Assembly (NCBI GenBank): GCA_934462925.1
Contig: CAKSIT010000017.1
Location: 1-55,764 of the forward strand
Direction: 5' to 3'
From: an uncultured Oscillospiraceae bacterium
Lineage (GTDB): Bacteria; Bacillota; Clostridia; Oscillospirales; Ruminococcaceae
Length of the DNA stretch: 55,764 nt
In this document: in pieces, positions 1 through 8,440 of the stretch
How positions within the stretch are numbered: the stretch's first letter is position 1
How the letters are laid out: each line of letters opens with the position of its first letter
Notes under the pieces: generated by a model
The model's database searches: none
Told to the model about the DNA's origin: nothing
Seen by the model: only the letters and a program-made list of their open reading frames with translations
Program-made: the position numbers and the translations under genes

Positions 1-2
1 AA

Positions 3-92
3 TTTTCCCTTGCTTCGGAGATGAGCGTAAATCTTATGAAAGGATATGATATGGGGCTTAACTATATCATACAAGGGCATAATGACAGATAA
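3..92 (+). CDS. C-terminal end of an upstream gene (partial, unidentified)
   Basis: An open frame runs from the left edge of the window to a TAA at 90-92 and encodes about 29 residues ending in IIQGHNDR. It overlaps the start of the HD-domain gene by 11 bases, as expected for two translationally coupled genes. The residues are too few to name a family. It could also be chance open frame, but its overlap with the preferred HD start makes a real gene end plausible. Confidence 0.35.
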   Translation, partial: FSLASEMSVNLMKGYDMGLNYIIQGHNDR

Positions 93-681
93 AGAAGAAT
101 TTATAAAAATATACACCGAGAATATTCACCGCGAGGGTTCGGACAAGCTGCTTGATTTTCTTGAAAACAAGAGCGACTTTTTTACCGCGCCCGCAAGCAC
201 GCGCTACCACAACGCTTTTGTTGGGGGACTGCTCAGGCACTCGCTAAACGTTTACCACTGCCTTAAGGCGTATATGGCGCGCGAGCGCGTTCAGAACGAA
301 TACGGGCTTAAGGCTTCCGACGAGAGCATAGCTATAGCCGCGCTGCTGCACGACGTATGCAAGGTGAATTTCTACCGTATGTCGTACAGGAACGTAAAAA
401 ACGAAAAAACGGGACAATGGGAAAAAGCCCCCTATTTTGAAATAAACGACACCCTGCCCTACGGTCACGGAGAAAAGAGCGTGTACATGATAAGCGGGTA
501 TATGCGGCTCACGCGCGAGGAAGCGCTCGCCATACGCTGGCACATGGGCTTTTCGGGGACGGAGGATAAGTTCACCATAGGCAAGGCGCTCGAGACGTAC
601 CCGTTCGCGTTCGCGCTTTCAGTCGCGGATATGGAGGCTTCCTACTTCCTTGAGGGAGCGGATAAAAAGGAAAAGGAATAA
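82..681 (+). CDS. HD-domain metal-dependent phosphohydrolase
   Basis: The protein (about 199 aa) has the HD-superfamily histidine pattern: LLRHS near residue 52, ALLHDVCK near residue 90, and later His in GHGEKS and RWHMG. HD proteins are metal-dependent phosphohydrolases acting on nucleotides or similar phosphoesters; the substrate cannot be told from the sequence. I place the start at ATG 82, preceded by AAGGG and overlapping the upstream reading frame. The in-frame ATG at 46 would put the ribosome site only two bases away. The gene ends 56 bases before a strong terminator, so it is probably the last gene of an operon entering from the left. It sits on the upstream flank of oriC, where many Bacillota carry rpmH and rnpA. 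Confidence 0.75.
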   Translation: MTDKEEFIKIYTENIHREGSDKLLDFLENKSDFFTAPASTRYHNAFVGGLLRHSLNVYHCLKAYMARERVQNEYGLKASDESIAIAALLHDVCKVNFYRMSYRNVKNEKTGQWEKAPYFEINDTLPYGHGEKSVYMISGYMRLTREEALAIRWHMGFSGTEDKFTIGKALETYPFAFALSVADMEASYFLEGADKKEKE

Positions 682-736
682 CCGATACCGTTGAAAAGAA
701 CCATACGAGTGCAGAGTTGATTTTTTCGACAAACTG

Positions 737-766
737 CGCCGTCCTGAATTCAGGGCGGCGTTTTCT
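737..766 (+). terminator. Intrinsic terminator after the HD gene
   Basis: A near-perfect 12-bp stem (CGCCGTCCTGAA paired with TTCAGGGCGGCG, 737-760) is followed directly by TTTTCTT. It closes transcription entering the origin region from the left. Confidence 0.85.
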
Positions 767-821
767 TGTGCTTTAATGCGTGATATGATGAAGTTTTTCT
801 TTCAACGATTAACACTATTTT

Positions 822-1422
822 TGTTGATTACCTGACTTTTCAACACTTCTGAACAGATTTTCAACAGGCAAAAACCGCCTTTCTCAACTTTCAACAGTTA
901 AACGTTTTTGCGAAAGGAATGCGCTTTTTTAACACTTTCAACTGAGTTTTCAACAATTGCTTTCGAGTTTCTGACTCAAAGGACTCAAAAACGGGCGTTC
1001 AAAACCTTTTGAAAGCTCTCTGTTTAATAATTTTTAGTAAGAAAACAGTACAGGTTACTGTTATCGGGACAAACCCGCATTAAGTCGTTAAGAATTTTAA
1101 GATTACGCTTTGTATATTTTAGGTTTTCCGCAGGCTTTCAAGGCGTTTTTAACATAGCGTTTCATTTTTTCTGTTGATAAATTTTTGTCAGGATTGCCTT
1201 AATACTCGTAGTTTTTAACGATTTCAACATAGTTTTCAACACTTGCGGGCGAGTTTTTCACTCATATACTCTCTGTTTTTTCGCAATTAACATATTTGCA
1301 TATAAAAACTTATGAAAACGGGTTGAAGTTAAACATGGAAGAACTGCGTATGTTGAAAATACCGAACAGGGATTTTTTAACCGCACCTTAGCGAGCTTAA
1401 GTTTTTAGCGTTTTGTTGAAAA
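822..1422. other. oriC, upstream DnaA-box cluster
   Basis: The stretch 682-1634 has no gene and is AT-rich. It holds repeated 9-mers close to the DnaA box. TTTTCAACA occurs at 837-845, 858-866, 947-955 and 1233-1241. CTTTCAACA is at 888-896 and ATTTCAACA at 1221-1229. Reverse copies TGTTGAAAA are at 1351-1359 and 1414-1422. The closer-to-consensus TGTTGATAA (minus-strand TTATCAACA) is at 1172-1180, and TGTTGATTA at 822-830. Clusters of DnaA boxes flanking dnaA are the classical Bacillota origin layout. The dominant box differs from TTATCCACA at two positions, so DnaA binding is inferred. Confidence 0.8.
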
Positions 1423-1460
1423 TTCACAGATATATTCTGTTTTTTTATCTCCTTTTGGAC

Positions 1461-1489
1461 TTGCAAAAAATCGGATTTTGTGCTATTAT
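1461..1489 (+). promoter_or_regulatory. Sigma-A promoter of dnaA
   Basis: TTGCAA (1461-1466) is separated by 17 bases from TATTAT (1484-1489), and the -10 is extended by TG at 1481-1482. The predicted transcript has a leader of about 140 bases before the dnaA start. Minus-strand DnaA boxes at 1351 and 1414 lie just upstream and could allow autoregulation. Confidence 0.75.
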
Positions 1490-1634
1490 TAAAAGTGAAC
1501 GCTTATGAGTTAAGTATAAGACTCCGGCAAAGTGACAATAGTAAAATATCAAAATATTGTACATACAATATTTTGTCTTTTGGTTTGAGCATGGCACAAC
1601 ATCAACGGAAAACTGTAAGGAATGGAGAAAAGAA

Positions 1635-2990
1635 ATGAATAGCCCGTCCTCTCTTTCAGACCTTTATAAGATGGTCGTGGATTCCTATGTCAAAACCTAC
1701 GAAATATCCGACACAGCGCGCGACCTGTGGCTCGATACGACTGTTCCTGTGGAAATAAAGGGAAATACCGTAGTTCTTGCGACTGACAGCGAGTATAAGC
1801 GCAATACGCTCAACGAGCTTTATGTAGCCAACCTCGAAAAGCAGTTCAAGAACGTTCTCGGTATGCCCGTATCCATACAGATAATAGTAAACGAGGAAAT
1901 GCCGCCGCAGAGGTCTGTAAGCGAAATGATGGAATCCGAGGAGGTTACGGACAAGGTTGAGATGATAGACCGCAAGGTCACCTATACCTTTGACAACTTT
2001 ATCGTAGGTCCTTCCAACAATCTGGCGTTCGCTGCGGCAAAGGCGGTTTCGCACAAGCAGCACGAAAAATACAACCCGCTTTTCATCTACGGCGACTCGG
2101 GACTTGGCAAAACGCACCTGCTGTCCGCCATTCAGCATGAAATGCAGAAGAATTACCCCGGCATAAACATTATATATATCCCGTCTGAAACCTTTACGAA
2201 CGAGTTTCTTCACTCCATCTCCGCAAATACCACGGAGGAGTTCGACAACAAGTACAGAAGCGCGGACGCCCTGCTTATAGACGATATCCAGTTTATAGCG
2301 GGTAAGGACCAGACCGAGGAAAAATTCTTCCATATATTCAACGAGCTTTATAATCAGAACAAGGTTATCGTCCTGACGTCGGACCGCCCCGCGCGCGAGA
2401 TACGCTCTATCTCCGACAGACTGCGCACGCGCTTCTCCTCGGGGCTTATCGCCGACGTAAAGCCGCCTGAATTTGAAACCCGCCTTCTTATAATACAGCG
2501 CAAGGCGGAGCTTCTTGACTTCCATATCCCCGAGGACGTAGTTACCTACATATCCACAAAGCTTAAGTCCAACATACGCCAGATTGAGGGCGTAGTAACT
2601 AAGCTCAACGCCCTTTATATGGTGAATCAAGTAAAGCCCACCATTCCCGTTGCGCAGAAGATAATTAACGACATAATGACCGACCACCAGCCTACGGACG
2701 TAACTATCGACAAGATAATAGGCGAGGTAGGGAAGATATACAATGTAGCTCCCGACGAAATGCGCTCGCAGAAGCGCGCCGCCGTTATCTCGCAGGCAAG
2801 AAAAGTCGCTATCTACGTTATTCAGAACGTTCTCGGGCTGCCTTATGAAACTATAGGGCAGGAGTTCAACGGGCGCGACCACTCTACAGTTGTGTACGCG
2901 ATAAACGACGTTAAGAAGAAAATGGAGCAGGACAGCTCGTTCAAATCCGTTGTAGAGGACCTTATTAAGAATATAAGGGCGAATCTCTGA
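1635..2990 (+). CDS. dnaA: Chromosomal replication initiator DnaA
   Basis: DnaA binds origin boxes, oligomerises with ATP and melts the origin. The 451-aa protein has an N-terminal domain, Walker A GDSGLGKTH near residue 153, Walker B LLIDDIQF near 213, and the C-terminal helix-turn-helix signature GRDHSTVVYAI near 412. The DHST residues that read the box are the standard ones, although the boxes around this gene are mostly TTTTCAACA. The start is ATG 1635, preceded by AAGGAATGGAG; the frame is open further upstream to 1557, but that extension is not conserved DnaA sequence. DnaA-box clusters lie on both sides of the gene. Confidence 0.98.
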   Translation: MNSPSSLSDLYKMVVDSYVKTYEISDTARDLWLDTTVPVEIKGNTVVLATDSEYKRNTLNELYVANLEKQFKNVLGMPVSIQIIVNEEMPPQRSVSEMMESEEVTDKVEMIDRKVTYTFDNFIVGPSNNLAFAAAKAVSHKQHEKYNPLFIYGDSGLGKTHLLSAIQHEMQKNYPGINIIYIPSETFTNEFLHSISANTTEEFDNKYRSADALLIDDIQFIAGKDQTEEKFFHIFNELYNQNKVIVLTSDRPAREIRSISDRLRTRFSSGLIADVKPPEFETRLLIIQRKAELLDFHIPEDVVTYISTKLKSNIRQIEGVVTKLNALYMVNQVKPTIPVAQKIINDIMTDHQPTDVTIDKIIGEVGKIYNVAPDEMRSQKRAAVISQARKVAIYVIQNVLGLPYETIGQEFNGRDHSTVVYAINDVKKKMEQDSSFKSVVEDLIKNIRANL

Positions 2991-3003
2991 TTTTTAACAG
3001 CGG

Positions 3004-3132
3004 TTTTCAACATTCGGTGCAAAAACGGCTTTTTACCGCTTTAAGCACGTTTTCAACAGGGGCGTGTTGATAAAATACGACCCGCGAGGGCTTGCTGTTA
3101 AAGGATTTGAGAAGATTTCAACGGTTTCAACA
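3004..3132. other. oriC, downstream DnaA-box cluster (dnaA-dnaN spacer)
   Basis: Between dnaA and dnaN are TTTTCAACA at 3004-3012 and 3050-3058, the reverse box TGTTGATAA at 3065-3073, and GTTTCAACA at 3124-3132. With the upstream cluster this makes a bipartite origin around dnaA, as described for Bacillus subtilis. Binding is inferred from box similarity and placement. Confidence 0.75.
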
Positions 3133-3175
3133 GCCCTTATTATTATTATAAAAATATAAATTCATTTATTTTCTA
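3133..3175 (+). other. Candidate DnaA-trio and DNA unwinding element
   Basis: The last DnaA box (3124-3132) is followed by a GCCC spacer (3133-3136), four TTA trinucleotides (3137-3148) and an A/T-only run to about 3160. On the bottom strand, TTA repeats read 3'-AAT-5', which fits the DnaA-trio consensus 3'-(G/A)A(T/A)-5'. The order box, short GC spacer, trio, AT-rich DNA matches the basal unwinding system described for Bacillus subtilis. This is therefore the most likely melting site. Confidence 0.65.
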
Positions 3176-3216
3176 TCCGCTGCGCGGACGTTTCCGCCTG
3201 AAAGGAGTAGCAGAAC

Positions 3217-4311
3217 ATGAAATTCACTTGTCCAAAGGAAATATTGCTCGGTGCAGTTATGACCGCTTCAAAGGCCGCGGCGGCAAAGACCACCATTGCC
3301 GCGCTTGAGGGCGTGTTGATGGAACTTTCTGAGAACGTGCTTACAGTCACGGGTTATAACCTTGATATAGGCATAAGAACGCAGATACCCGTTTCCTCCG
3401 CTGAGGACGGCGCTGCCGTTATCAATGCGAGAATGGCAGGGGACATAATAAGAAAAATGCCCTCGGGCGAGATAACCTTTTCGTGCGAGAACAATATAGC
3501 GCTTATAACAAGCCGAGATACGGAGTTTTCGCTTATGTGCATGAGCGCGGAGGACTACCCCGCAGTACCCAAGGTAGACCCCGAAACGAGCTTTACCATG
3601 CCGCAGAAGCTGCTTAAGAGCATGATAAACCAGACGAAATACGCCTGCGCCGTTACAGACACAAAGCCCGCGCTTATGGGCTGCAAATTTGAGATAGAAA
3701 ACAACGTGCTTAACGTTGTGGCGGTAGACGGCATAAGAATAGCCTTAAGGCAGGAGAACGTTACCTACGACAACATAAGCTTTATTGTTCCGCTTAAAAC
3801 ACTTGAGGAGCTTACTCATATACTCTCTGACGACGCAGAGGCAAACGTTACTATCTGTATATGCAAGAATCAGATATCCTTTGACGTTAACGGCTGCGTG
3901 ATGATTTCCCGCCTTATCGAGGGCGAGTTTATCCCCTATAAGAAGCATCTTAATACGGACAGCACTATTTTCGCTGAGATAAACACGCGCGACATAACGG
4001 AAATGCTCGAGCGCGCCATGCTTATCATCAACGAAAAGAACAAGTGCCCCGTGCGCTGCGAGTTCAAGGGCGATACGCTCTTGGTAAGCTGCACGACGGC
4101 GCTCGGAAAGATAAACGACAAAATAAGCATAAAGTACAACGGCGAGCCTATAACCATAGGCTTCAACGCAAAGTACCTGCTTGACGCGTTTAAGGCGTGC
4201 GATACGGATATGGCAAAGGTGATGCTTGCGCAGTCCTCCGTAGCGCCGATAATCATAGTTCCCATGCAGGGCAGCGAATTTACGTTCCTGCTGCTGCCCA
4301 TGCGCCTTTAA
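3217..4311 (+). CDS. dnaN: DNA polymerase III beta subunit (sliding clamp)
   Basis: DnaN is the ring-shaped processivity clamp of the replicase and a docking platform for repair enzymes. The 364-aa length and the three-domain beta-clamp pattern, ending in IIIVPMQGSEFTFLLLPMRL, fit the family. The ATG at 3217 has a strong AAAGGAG ribosome site at 3200-3206. It lies between the origin melting site and yaaA, the standard position. No separate terminator follows, so it probably shares a transcript with yaaA and recF. Confidence 0.97.
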   Translation: MKFTCPKEILLGAVMTASKAAAAKTTIAALEGVLMELSENVLTVTGYNLDIGIRTQIPVSSAEDGAAVINARMAGDIIRKMPSGEITFSCENNIALITSRDTEFSLMCMSAEDYPAVPKVDPETSFTMPQKLLKSMINQTKYACAVTDTKPALMGCKFEIENNVLNVVAVDGIRIALRQENVTYDNISFIVPLKTLEELTHILSDDAEANVTICICKNQISFDVNGCVMISRLIEGEFIPYKKHLNTDSTIFAEINTRDITEMLERAMLIINEKNKCPVRCEFKGDTLLVSCTTALGKINDKISIKYNGEPITIGFNAKYLLDAFKACDTDMAKVMLAQSSVAPIIIVPMQGSEFTFLLLPMRL

Positions 4312-4415
4312 GGCGAGCGCCGAAAGAAATAAAAAGGCGCGAAAAAGCGCAGCGCAGCCGCATTATGGCTTTCGCCGCGCAAAAACTAGCATTATGAAAA
4401 AGAAAGGTTTTAGCA

Positions 4416-4652
4416 ATGGAAGAAATCAGAATCAACACACCGTTTATAAAGCTTGACCAGCTGGTAAAGTTCGCAGGTCTTGCGGAAACAGGGGCAAAGG
4501 CAAAGATACTTATTGACCTTGGCGACGTGAACGTAAACGGCGAATACTGCACCAAAAGGGGCAAGAAGATAAAGCCCGGAGATATTATCGAGTTCAGAAA
4601 CAAGTCGTATAAAGTAGTTTACGACGAGCCTGCTGCGGCTGACGCCGAATAA
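4416..4652 (+). CDS. yaaA: S4-domain RNA-binding protein YaaA
   Basis: This 78-aa protein is a single S4 domain (TPFIKLDQLVKFAGLAETG, then GDVNVNGE and KIKPGDIIEF), the fold that grips structured RNA. The family member between dnaN and recF is called YaaA or RlbA and has been linked to ribosome or RNA binding. The start ATG 4416 is preceded by GAAAGG. The spacer from dnaN (about 100 bases) has no clear promoter. The conserved dnaN-yaaA-recF neighbourhood supports the call. Confidence 0.9.
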   Translation: MEEIRINTPFIKLDQLVKFAGLAETGAKAKILIDLGDVNVNGEYCTKRGKKIKPGDIIEFRNKSYKVVYDEPAAADAE

Positions 4653-4731
4653 CCGTATTCTCTGAAAACCGTATTGCAGACAATGGCGGGCTGCGGCTCG
4701 CCGATACATAATGTTTTCAGAGGTAGTGCGA

Positions 4732-5862
4732 ATGTATATAACAAGGGTCTGTATAGACAATTTCCGCAACATAAGGCACGCCGAGCTTGAGTTTGACAGG
4801 CGGCTGAACGTGTTTGCGGGGAAGAACGCGCAGGGAAAGACAAACCTTATGGAAGCGCTTTCCGTGTGTCTTGGCGGTAGCTTTCGCCGTTCGCGGTTCT
4901 CGCAGTTTATACCCGCGGGCGAAAAGAACGCCGACGTTTCCGTGCGGCTGTGGTTTAAGGCAGATAATACCGAGCGTGAAAATATCGTTGAATATACTGT
5001 AAGTAAAAATATAGTTACGGTAAAACACAACGGTCTTAAGATAAAAGACGCTGCGGAATTATACGGCGTGTTAAAATACGTTGTTTTTATACCGGAACAC
5101 CTTACCCTGATAAAAGGACAGCCCGAGCTTCGGCGCGCGTACCTTGACGACGTTGCGGTAATGCAGACGCGCACTCACCTTGAAAAGCTCTCGCGCTACA
5201 ATAAGGGGCTGCGGCAGCGCAACATTATTCTCGGCGGTATTCGCCCGGATACAGACCCCGCGCTGCTTTCTGCGCAGCTTGCGCCGTGGAACGACGTTCT
5301 TGCGCGGGAGGGCGTGAACGTGACCTACGGGCGGCTCAACTACTTTAAGTTTCTTAAAGAGTACGCCGCGGAGATTTACGCGGACCTTACGGGCGGTGCA
5401 GAGCGGCTTGAAATGGAATATAACAGCACGGTTTTTAATACTGAGAGTATAAATTTTAAACAATCCGACAAACTGTATACAGAATACATCACTCGCCTTG
5501 AACAGGGGCTTGAAGCTGAAATGAAGCTCAGGTACACCGTAACGGGCGTTCACCGCGACGACGTTAGTTTTTTCATCAACGGTATGGCTGCGCGCGACTT
5601 TGCTTCGCAGGGGCAGCTCAGAAGCGCGGCGCTCGCGCTTAAGCTCTCCGAGGCGGAGATGATACGCCAGCGGAATAAAACGCGCCCTGTGGTGATTCTG
5701 GACGATATTTTAAGCGAACTTGACGCTATGCGCAGGGAGTATGTGATTAACCATATTGATAATTCACAGGTATTTATAACTTGCTGTAATATCAATGACC
5801 TTTCCGCGCTTATGGACGGCAAGGCGTGGACTACCGAAAACGGGTCTTTTACGAAAATGTAG
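4732..5862 (+). CDS. recF: DNA replication and repair protein RecF
   Basis: RecF is an SMC-like ATPase that loads RecA at single-strand gaps with RecO and RecR. The 376-aa protein carries Walker A GKNAQGKTN near residue 30, the signature FASQGQLRSAALALKLSEAE near 295-315, and Walker B VVILDDILSELD near 320. The start MYITRVCIDNFRN at 4732 follows AGAGG; an in-frame ATG at 4711 lacks a ribosome site and family-like sequence. Gene order is as in most Bacillota. Confidence 0.96.
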   Translation: MYITRVCIDNFRNIRHAELEFDRRLNVFAGKNAQGKTNLMEALSVCLGGSFRRSRFSQFIPAGEKNADVSVRLWFKADNTERENIVEYTVSKNIVTVKHNGLKIKDAAELYGVLKYVVFIPEHLTLIKGQPELRRAYLDDVAVMQTRTHLEKLSRYNKGLRQRNIILGGIRPDTDPALLSAQLAPWNDVLAREGVNVTYGRLNYFKFLKEYAAEIYADLTGGAERLEMEYNSTVFNTESINFKQSDKLYTEYITRLEQGLEAEMKLRYTVTGVHRDDVSFFINGMAARDFASQGQLRSAALALKLSEAEMIRQRNKTRPVVILDDILSELDAMRREYVINHIDNSQVFITCCNINDLSALMDGKAWTTENGSFTKM

Positions 5863-5911
5863 ATTTGTATAAATATGCGTCTTTATTACGCTTTGTAATA
5901 GGAGGGAAAAG

Positions 5912-6157
5912 GTGTTTTTATTTCTCGGCGGGAACGTCACGGTGGACGACAGGAGCGTTATCGGCATATTCAACATTGAGGAATGCACGGTAAGCGGCAT
6001 TACAAACGAACACCTGCGCGTTCGGCAGAAGCAGGGGAAAATCGTCAACGTGTCTGAGGACCTGCCGAAAAGCCTTGTTGTGTGCGAGGATAAGAGCTAC
6101 ATTTCAAACGTAAGCAATCTTACAATAAACAAACGGGCAAGAAAAGGCGGTTTTTAA
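5912..6157 (+). CDS. remB: Extracellular matrix regulator RemB (YaaB)
   Basis: This 81-aa DUF370 protein starts at GTG 5912, ten bases after a GGAGGG ribosome site. The pattern FLFLGGNVTVDDRSVIGIF followed by TNEHLRVRQ is typical of YaaB/RemB. RemA and RemB of Bacillus subtilis are small DNA-binding regulators of matrix and osmoprotection genes. The position between recF and gyrB is conserved in many Bacillota. A strong terminator follows, closing the dnaA-to-remB transcription block. Confidence 0.88.
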   Translation: MFLFLGGNVTVDDRSVIGIFNIEECTVSGITNEHLRVRQKQGKIVNVSEDLPKSLVVCEDKSYISNVSNLTINKRARKGGF

Positions 6158-6174
6158 CTTGTTGTATATTGTGG

Positions 6175-6196
6175 GCGTCCGAAAGGGCGCTTTTTT
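6175..6196 (+). terminator. Intrinsic terminator after remB
   Basis: GCGTCC (6175-6180), a GAAA loop and GGGCGC (6185-6190) form a six-pair stem followed by six T residues. It separates the dnaA-remB block from gyrB. Confidence 0.8.
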
Positions 6197-6355
6197 CGTG
6201 TCTTTCGCGACATTAAGAACCTGTTTTTTAAGTCCCTGCGAATGAAAAATGAAGCGCGAAAAGTGTCCTATTTTAGGCGCGAAACAAGAGCGCTTTTTTT
6301 GCTGAAAAATATCTCAATTTTGTTCGGCATATTGCATAAAAAATGGCGCTAATGC

Positions 6356-6384
6356 TTGCAATTATCCCCTGTTTGTGGTATACT
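6356..6384 (+). promoter_or_regulatory. Sigma-A promoter of gyrB
   Basis: TTGCAA (6356-6361) and TATACT (6379-6384) are 17 bases apart, giving a leader of about 50 bases before the gyrB start. The rest of the 280-base spacer upstream is AT-rich with no other gene visible. Confidence 0.8.
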
Positions 6385-6439
6385 ATATATAATATGCGGT
6401 CTGATAAAACGACCGCTGGCTTTGCAAAGGAGAAACGAA

Positions 6440-8422
6440 ATGCCGGATATAGAAGAAAAAGTGGACGCCAACTACGGAGCGGACGATATACAGGTGCTTA
6501 AGGGTCTTGACCCCGTAAGAAAGCGCCCGGGTATGTATATCGGCTCAACGGGCGAGGGAGGCTTGCACCACCTTGTTTACGAGATTGTGGATAACGCCAT
6601 AGACGAGGCGCTTGCGGGCTATTGCACCGCTATAGACGTTTCTATTCTCCCGGGGGACGTTATACGCGTTATAGATAACGGGCGCGGTATTCCTACGGCT
6701 ATCAACCATTCCGAGGGGATAAGCGCGGCTACGCTGGTATTTACCGTGCTGCACGCGGGCGGTAAGTTCGGCGGCGGCGGATACAAGGTGTCGGGCGGTC
6801 TGCACGGCGTTGGCGCTTCGGTAGTAAACGCGCTGTCGGAGTGGCTCGAGGTAGAGATACACGACGGAGAGAACGTACACTTCCAGCGGTTTGAGCGCGG
6901 CGAGTACAGCGAGCCTATAAAGGTAACGGGTAAAACCGACCACACGGGTACGCAGGTAACGTTCAAGCCCGACGGCGAGATATTCCACACGACCGTGTTC
7001 AGCTACGAAACGCTGCAGGAAAGACTGCGCGAGCAGGCGTTCCTTAACGCCGGGCTTAAGATAACCCTGCACGACCTGCGCGACCCCGAGAACCCCGTAA
7101 ACGAAACCATGCAGTACGAGGGCGGCATTTGCAGCTATATAGACTGGCTGAACAAAAAGCGCGGCGCAGAGGTGCTTCACCCCGACGTTATTTACCTTAG
7201 CGGTACTATGAACGGCATTAACGTTGAAATTGCCTTTCAGTACACCACCGACTTCAACAGCGAGGTGTTCCGCTCGTTTGCAAACAATATTCACACGGGC
7301 GAGGGCGGCACGCATGAACTTGGACTTAAAAAGGCGCTCAACAAGGTTATAAACGACTACGCAAAGGCTTATAAAGAGGCCAACGAAAAGAACAAGGTAA
7401 AGAAAAAGTCCAAAAAGGGCGAAGAGGAAAAGCCGTTTACGGGCTTCAGCGGAGAAGCTATCCGCGAGGCGATAAACGCTATAATCTCCGTAAAACTGCC
7501 CGAGTGCGAGTTTGAGGGGCAGACAAAGGGCAAGCTCGGCAACCCCGAGGTGCAGCCCGTTGTGTATAAGATAGCGACCGAGCAGCTTACCTATTATTTC
7601 GAGGAACACCCCGAAACCGCGCAGATAATCATGAACAAGGCGATGAACTCGCAGGCTGCGCGCGACGCCGCTAAAAAGGCTATGGAAGCTAAGAGAAAGT
7701 CCGTTATGGACAGCAACGGCCTGCCCGGCAAGCTTGCGGACTGCTCCGAATCCGACCCCGCTGTTACCGAGATATACATTGTCGAGGGAGATTCTGCGGG
7801 CGGCTCTGCAAAGAGCGGGCGCGACAGGCGCTTTCAGGCTATACTGCCGCTATGGGGCAAAATGCTTAACGTAGAAAAGGCGCGCGCGGACAGAGTGTAT
7901 AACAACGACAAGCTTTCGCCTGTTGTTAAGGCGCTCGGCACGGGCATTTCTGAGGACTTTGACATAAACAAGCTGCGTTACGGCAGAGTTGTTATCATGG
8001 CAGATGCCGATGTAGACGGCGCGCACATCAGAACGCTTATGCTTACGTTCTTCTTCCGCTTTATGCGGCCGCTGCTCGAGCAGGGTCACGTATATATCGC
8101 GCAGCCGCCGCTTTTTAAGGTGTCGCGCGGTAAGCAGGTGCGCTACGCGTTCTCCGACGAGGAGAGGGATATGTATATAGCCGAGCTTGGCGCGGACGGC
8201 GGCAAGACCGACGTACAGCGCTATAAAGGTCTTGGTGAGATGGACCCCGAGCAGCTTTGGGAAACTACCATGAACCCCGAAACGCGCACAATGCTCCGTA
8301 TTTCCGTTGAGGACGCGGCAAGGGCGGACGAGATTATGACCGTTCTTATGGGCGACAAGGTAGAGCCGCGCCGCGAGTTTATAGAGCAGAACGCAAAGCT
8401 CGCAGTAAATCTTGATATATAA
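6440..8422 (+). CDS. gyrB: DNA gyrase subunit B
   Basis: GyrB supplies the ATPase and TOPRIM parts of gyrase, which introduces negative supercoils. The 660-aa protein shows the GHKL ATP site (DNAIDEALAGYC, DNGRGIP, GGLHGVGASVVNAL), the TOPRIM motif YIVEGDSAGGSAKSGR near 445 and DADVDGAHIRT near 522, and the C-terminal QRYKGLGEMDPEQLW. A lysine-rich insert, NEKNKVKKKSKKGEEEKP, lies in the transducer domain. The start at ATG 6440 follows AAAGGAG; the open frame extends to 6356, but that extension overlaps the promoter. A YcxB-like gene separates it from gyrA. Confidence 0.98.
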   Translation: MPDIEEKVDANYGADDIQVLKGLDPVRKRPGMYIGSTGEGGLHHLVYEIVDNAIDEALAGYCTAIDVSILPGDVIRVIDNGRGIPTAINHSEGISAATLVFTVLHAGGKFGGGGYKVSGGLHGVGASVVNALSEWLEVEIHDGENVHFQRFERGEYSEPIKVTGKTDHTGTQVTFKPDGEIFHTTVFSYETLQERLREQAFLNAGLKITLHDLRDPENPVNETMQYEGGICSYIDWLNKKRGAEVLHPDVIYLSGTMNGINVEIAFQYTTDFNSEVFRSFANNIHTGEGGTHELGLKKALNKVINDYAKAYKEANEKNKVKKKSKKGEEEKPFTGFSGEAIREAINAIISVKLPECEFEGQTKGKLGNPEVQPVVYKIATEQLTYYFEEHPETAQIIMNKAMNSQAARDAAKKAMEAKRKSVMDSNGLPGKLADCSESDPAVTEIYIVEGDSAGGSAKSGRDRRFQAILPLWGKMLNVEKARADRVYNNDKLSPVVKALGTGISEDFDINKLRYGRVVIMADADVDGAHIRTLMLTFFFRFMRPLLEQGHVYIAQPPLFKVSRGKQVRYAFSDEERDMYIAELGADGGKTDVQRYKGLGEMDPEQLWETTMNPETRTMLRISVEDAARADEIMTVLMGDKVEPRREFIEQNAKLAVNLDI

Positions 8423-8440
8423 TTATCGGAGGTGTTACCT

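Noticed and set aside
1656..2882. A 408-codon open frame antisense to dnaA
   Set aside because: Complete overlap with a certain dnaA gene and no recognisable motif.
6650..6670. Noc-binding site around CCCGGG
   Set aside because: Only the central CCCGGG is present, inside gyrB; the flanks do not match ATTTCCCGGGAAAT. The same holds near 39420.
8432..8434. GTG as start of the YcxB-like gene
   Set aside because: It is part of the GGAGGTG ribosome site itself.
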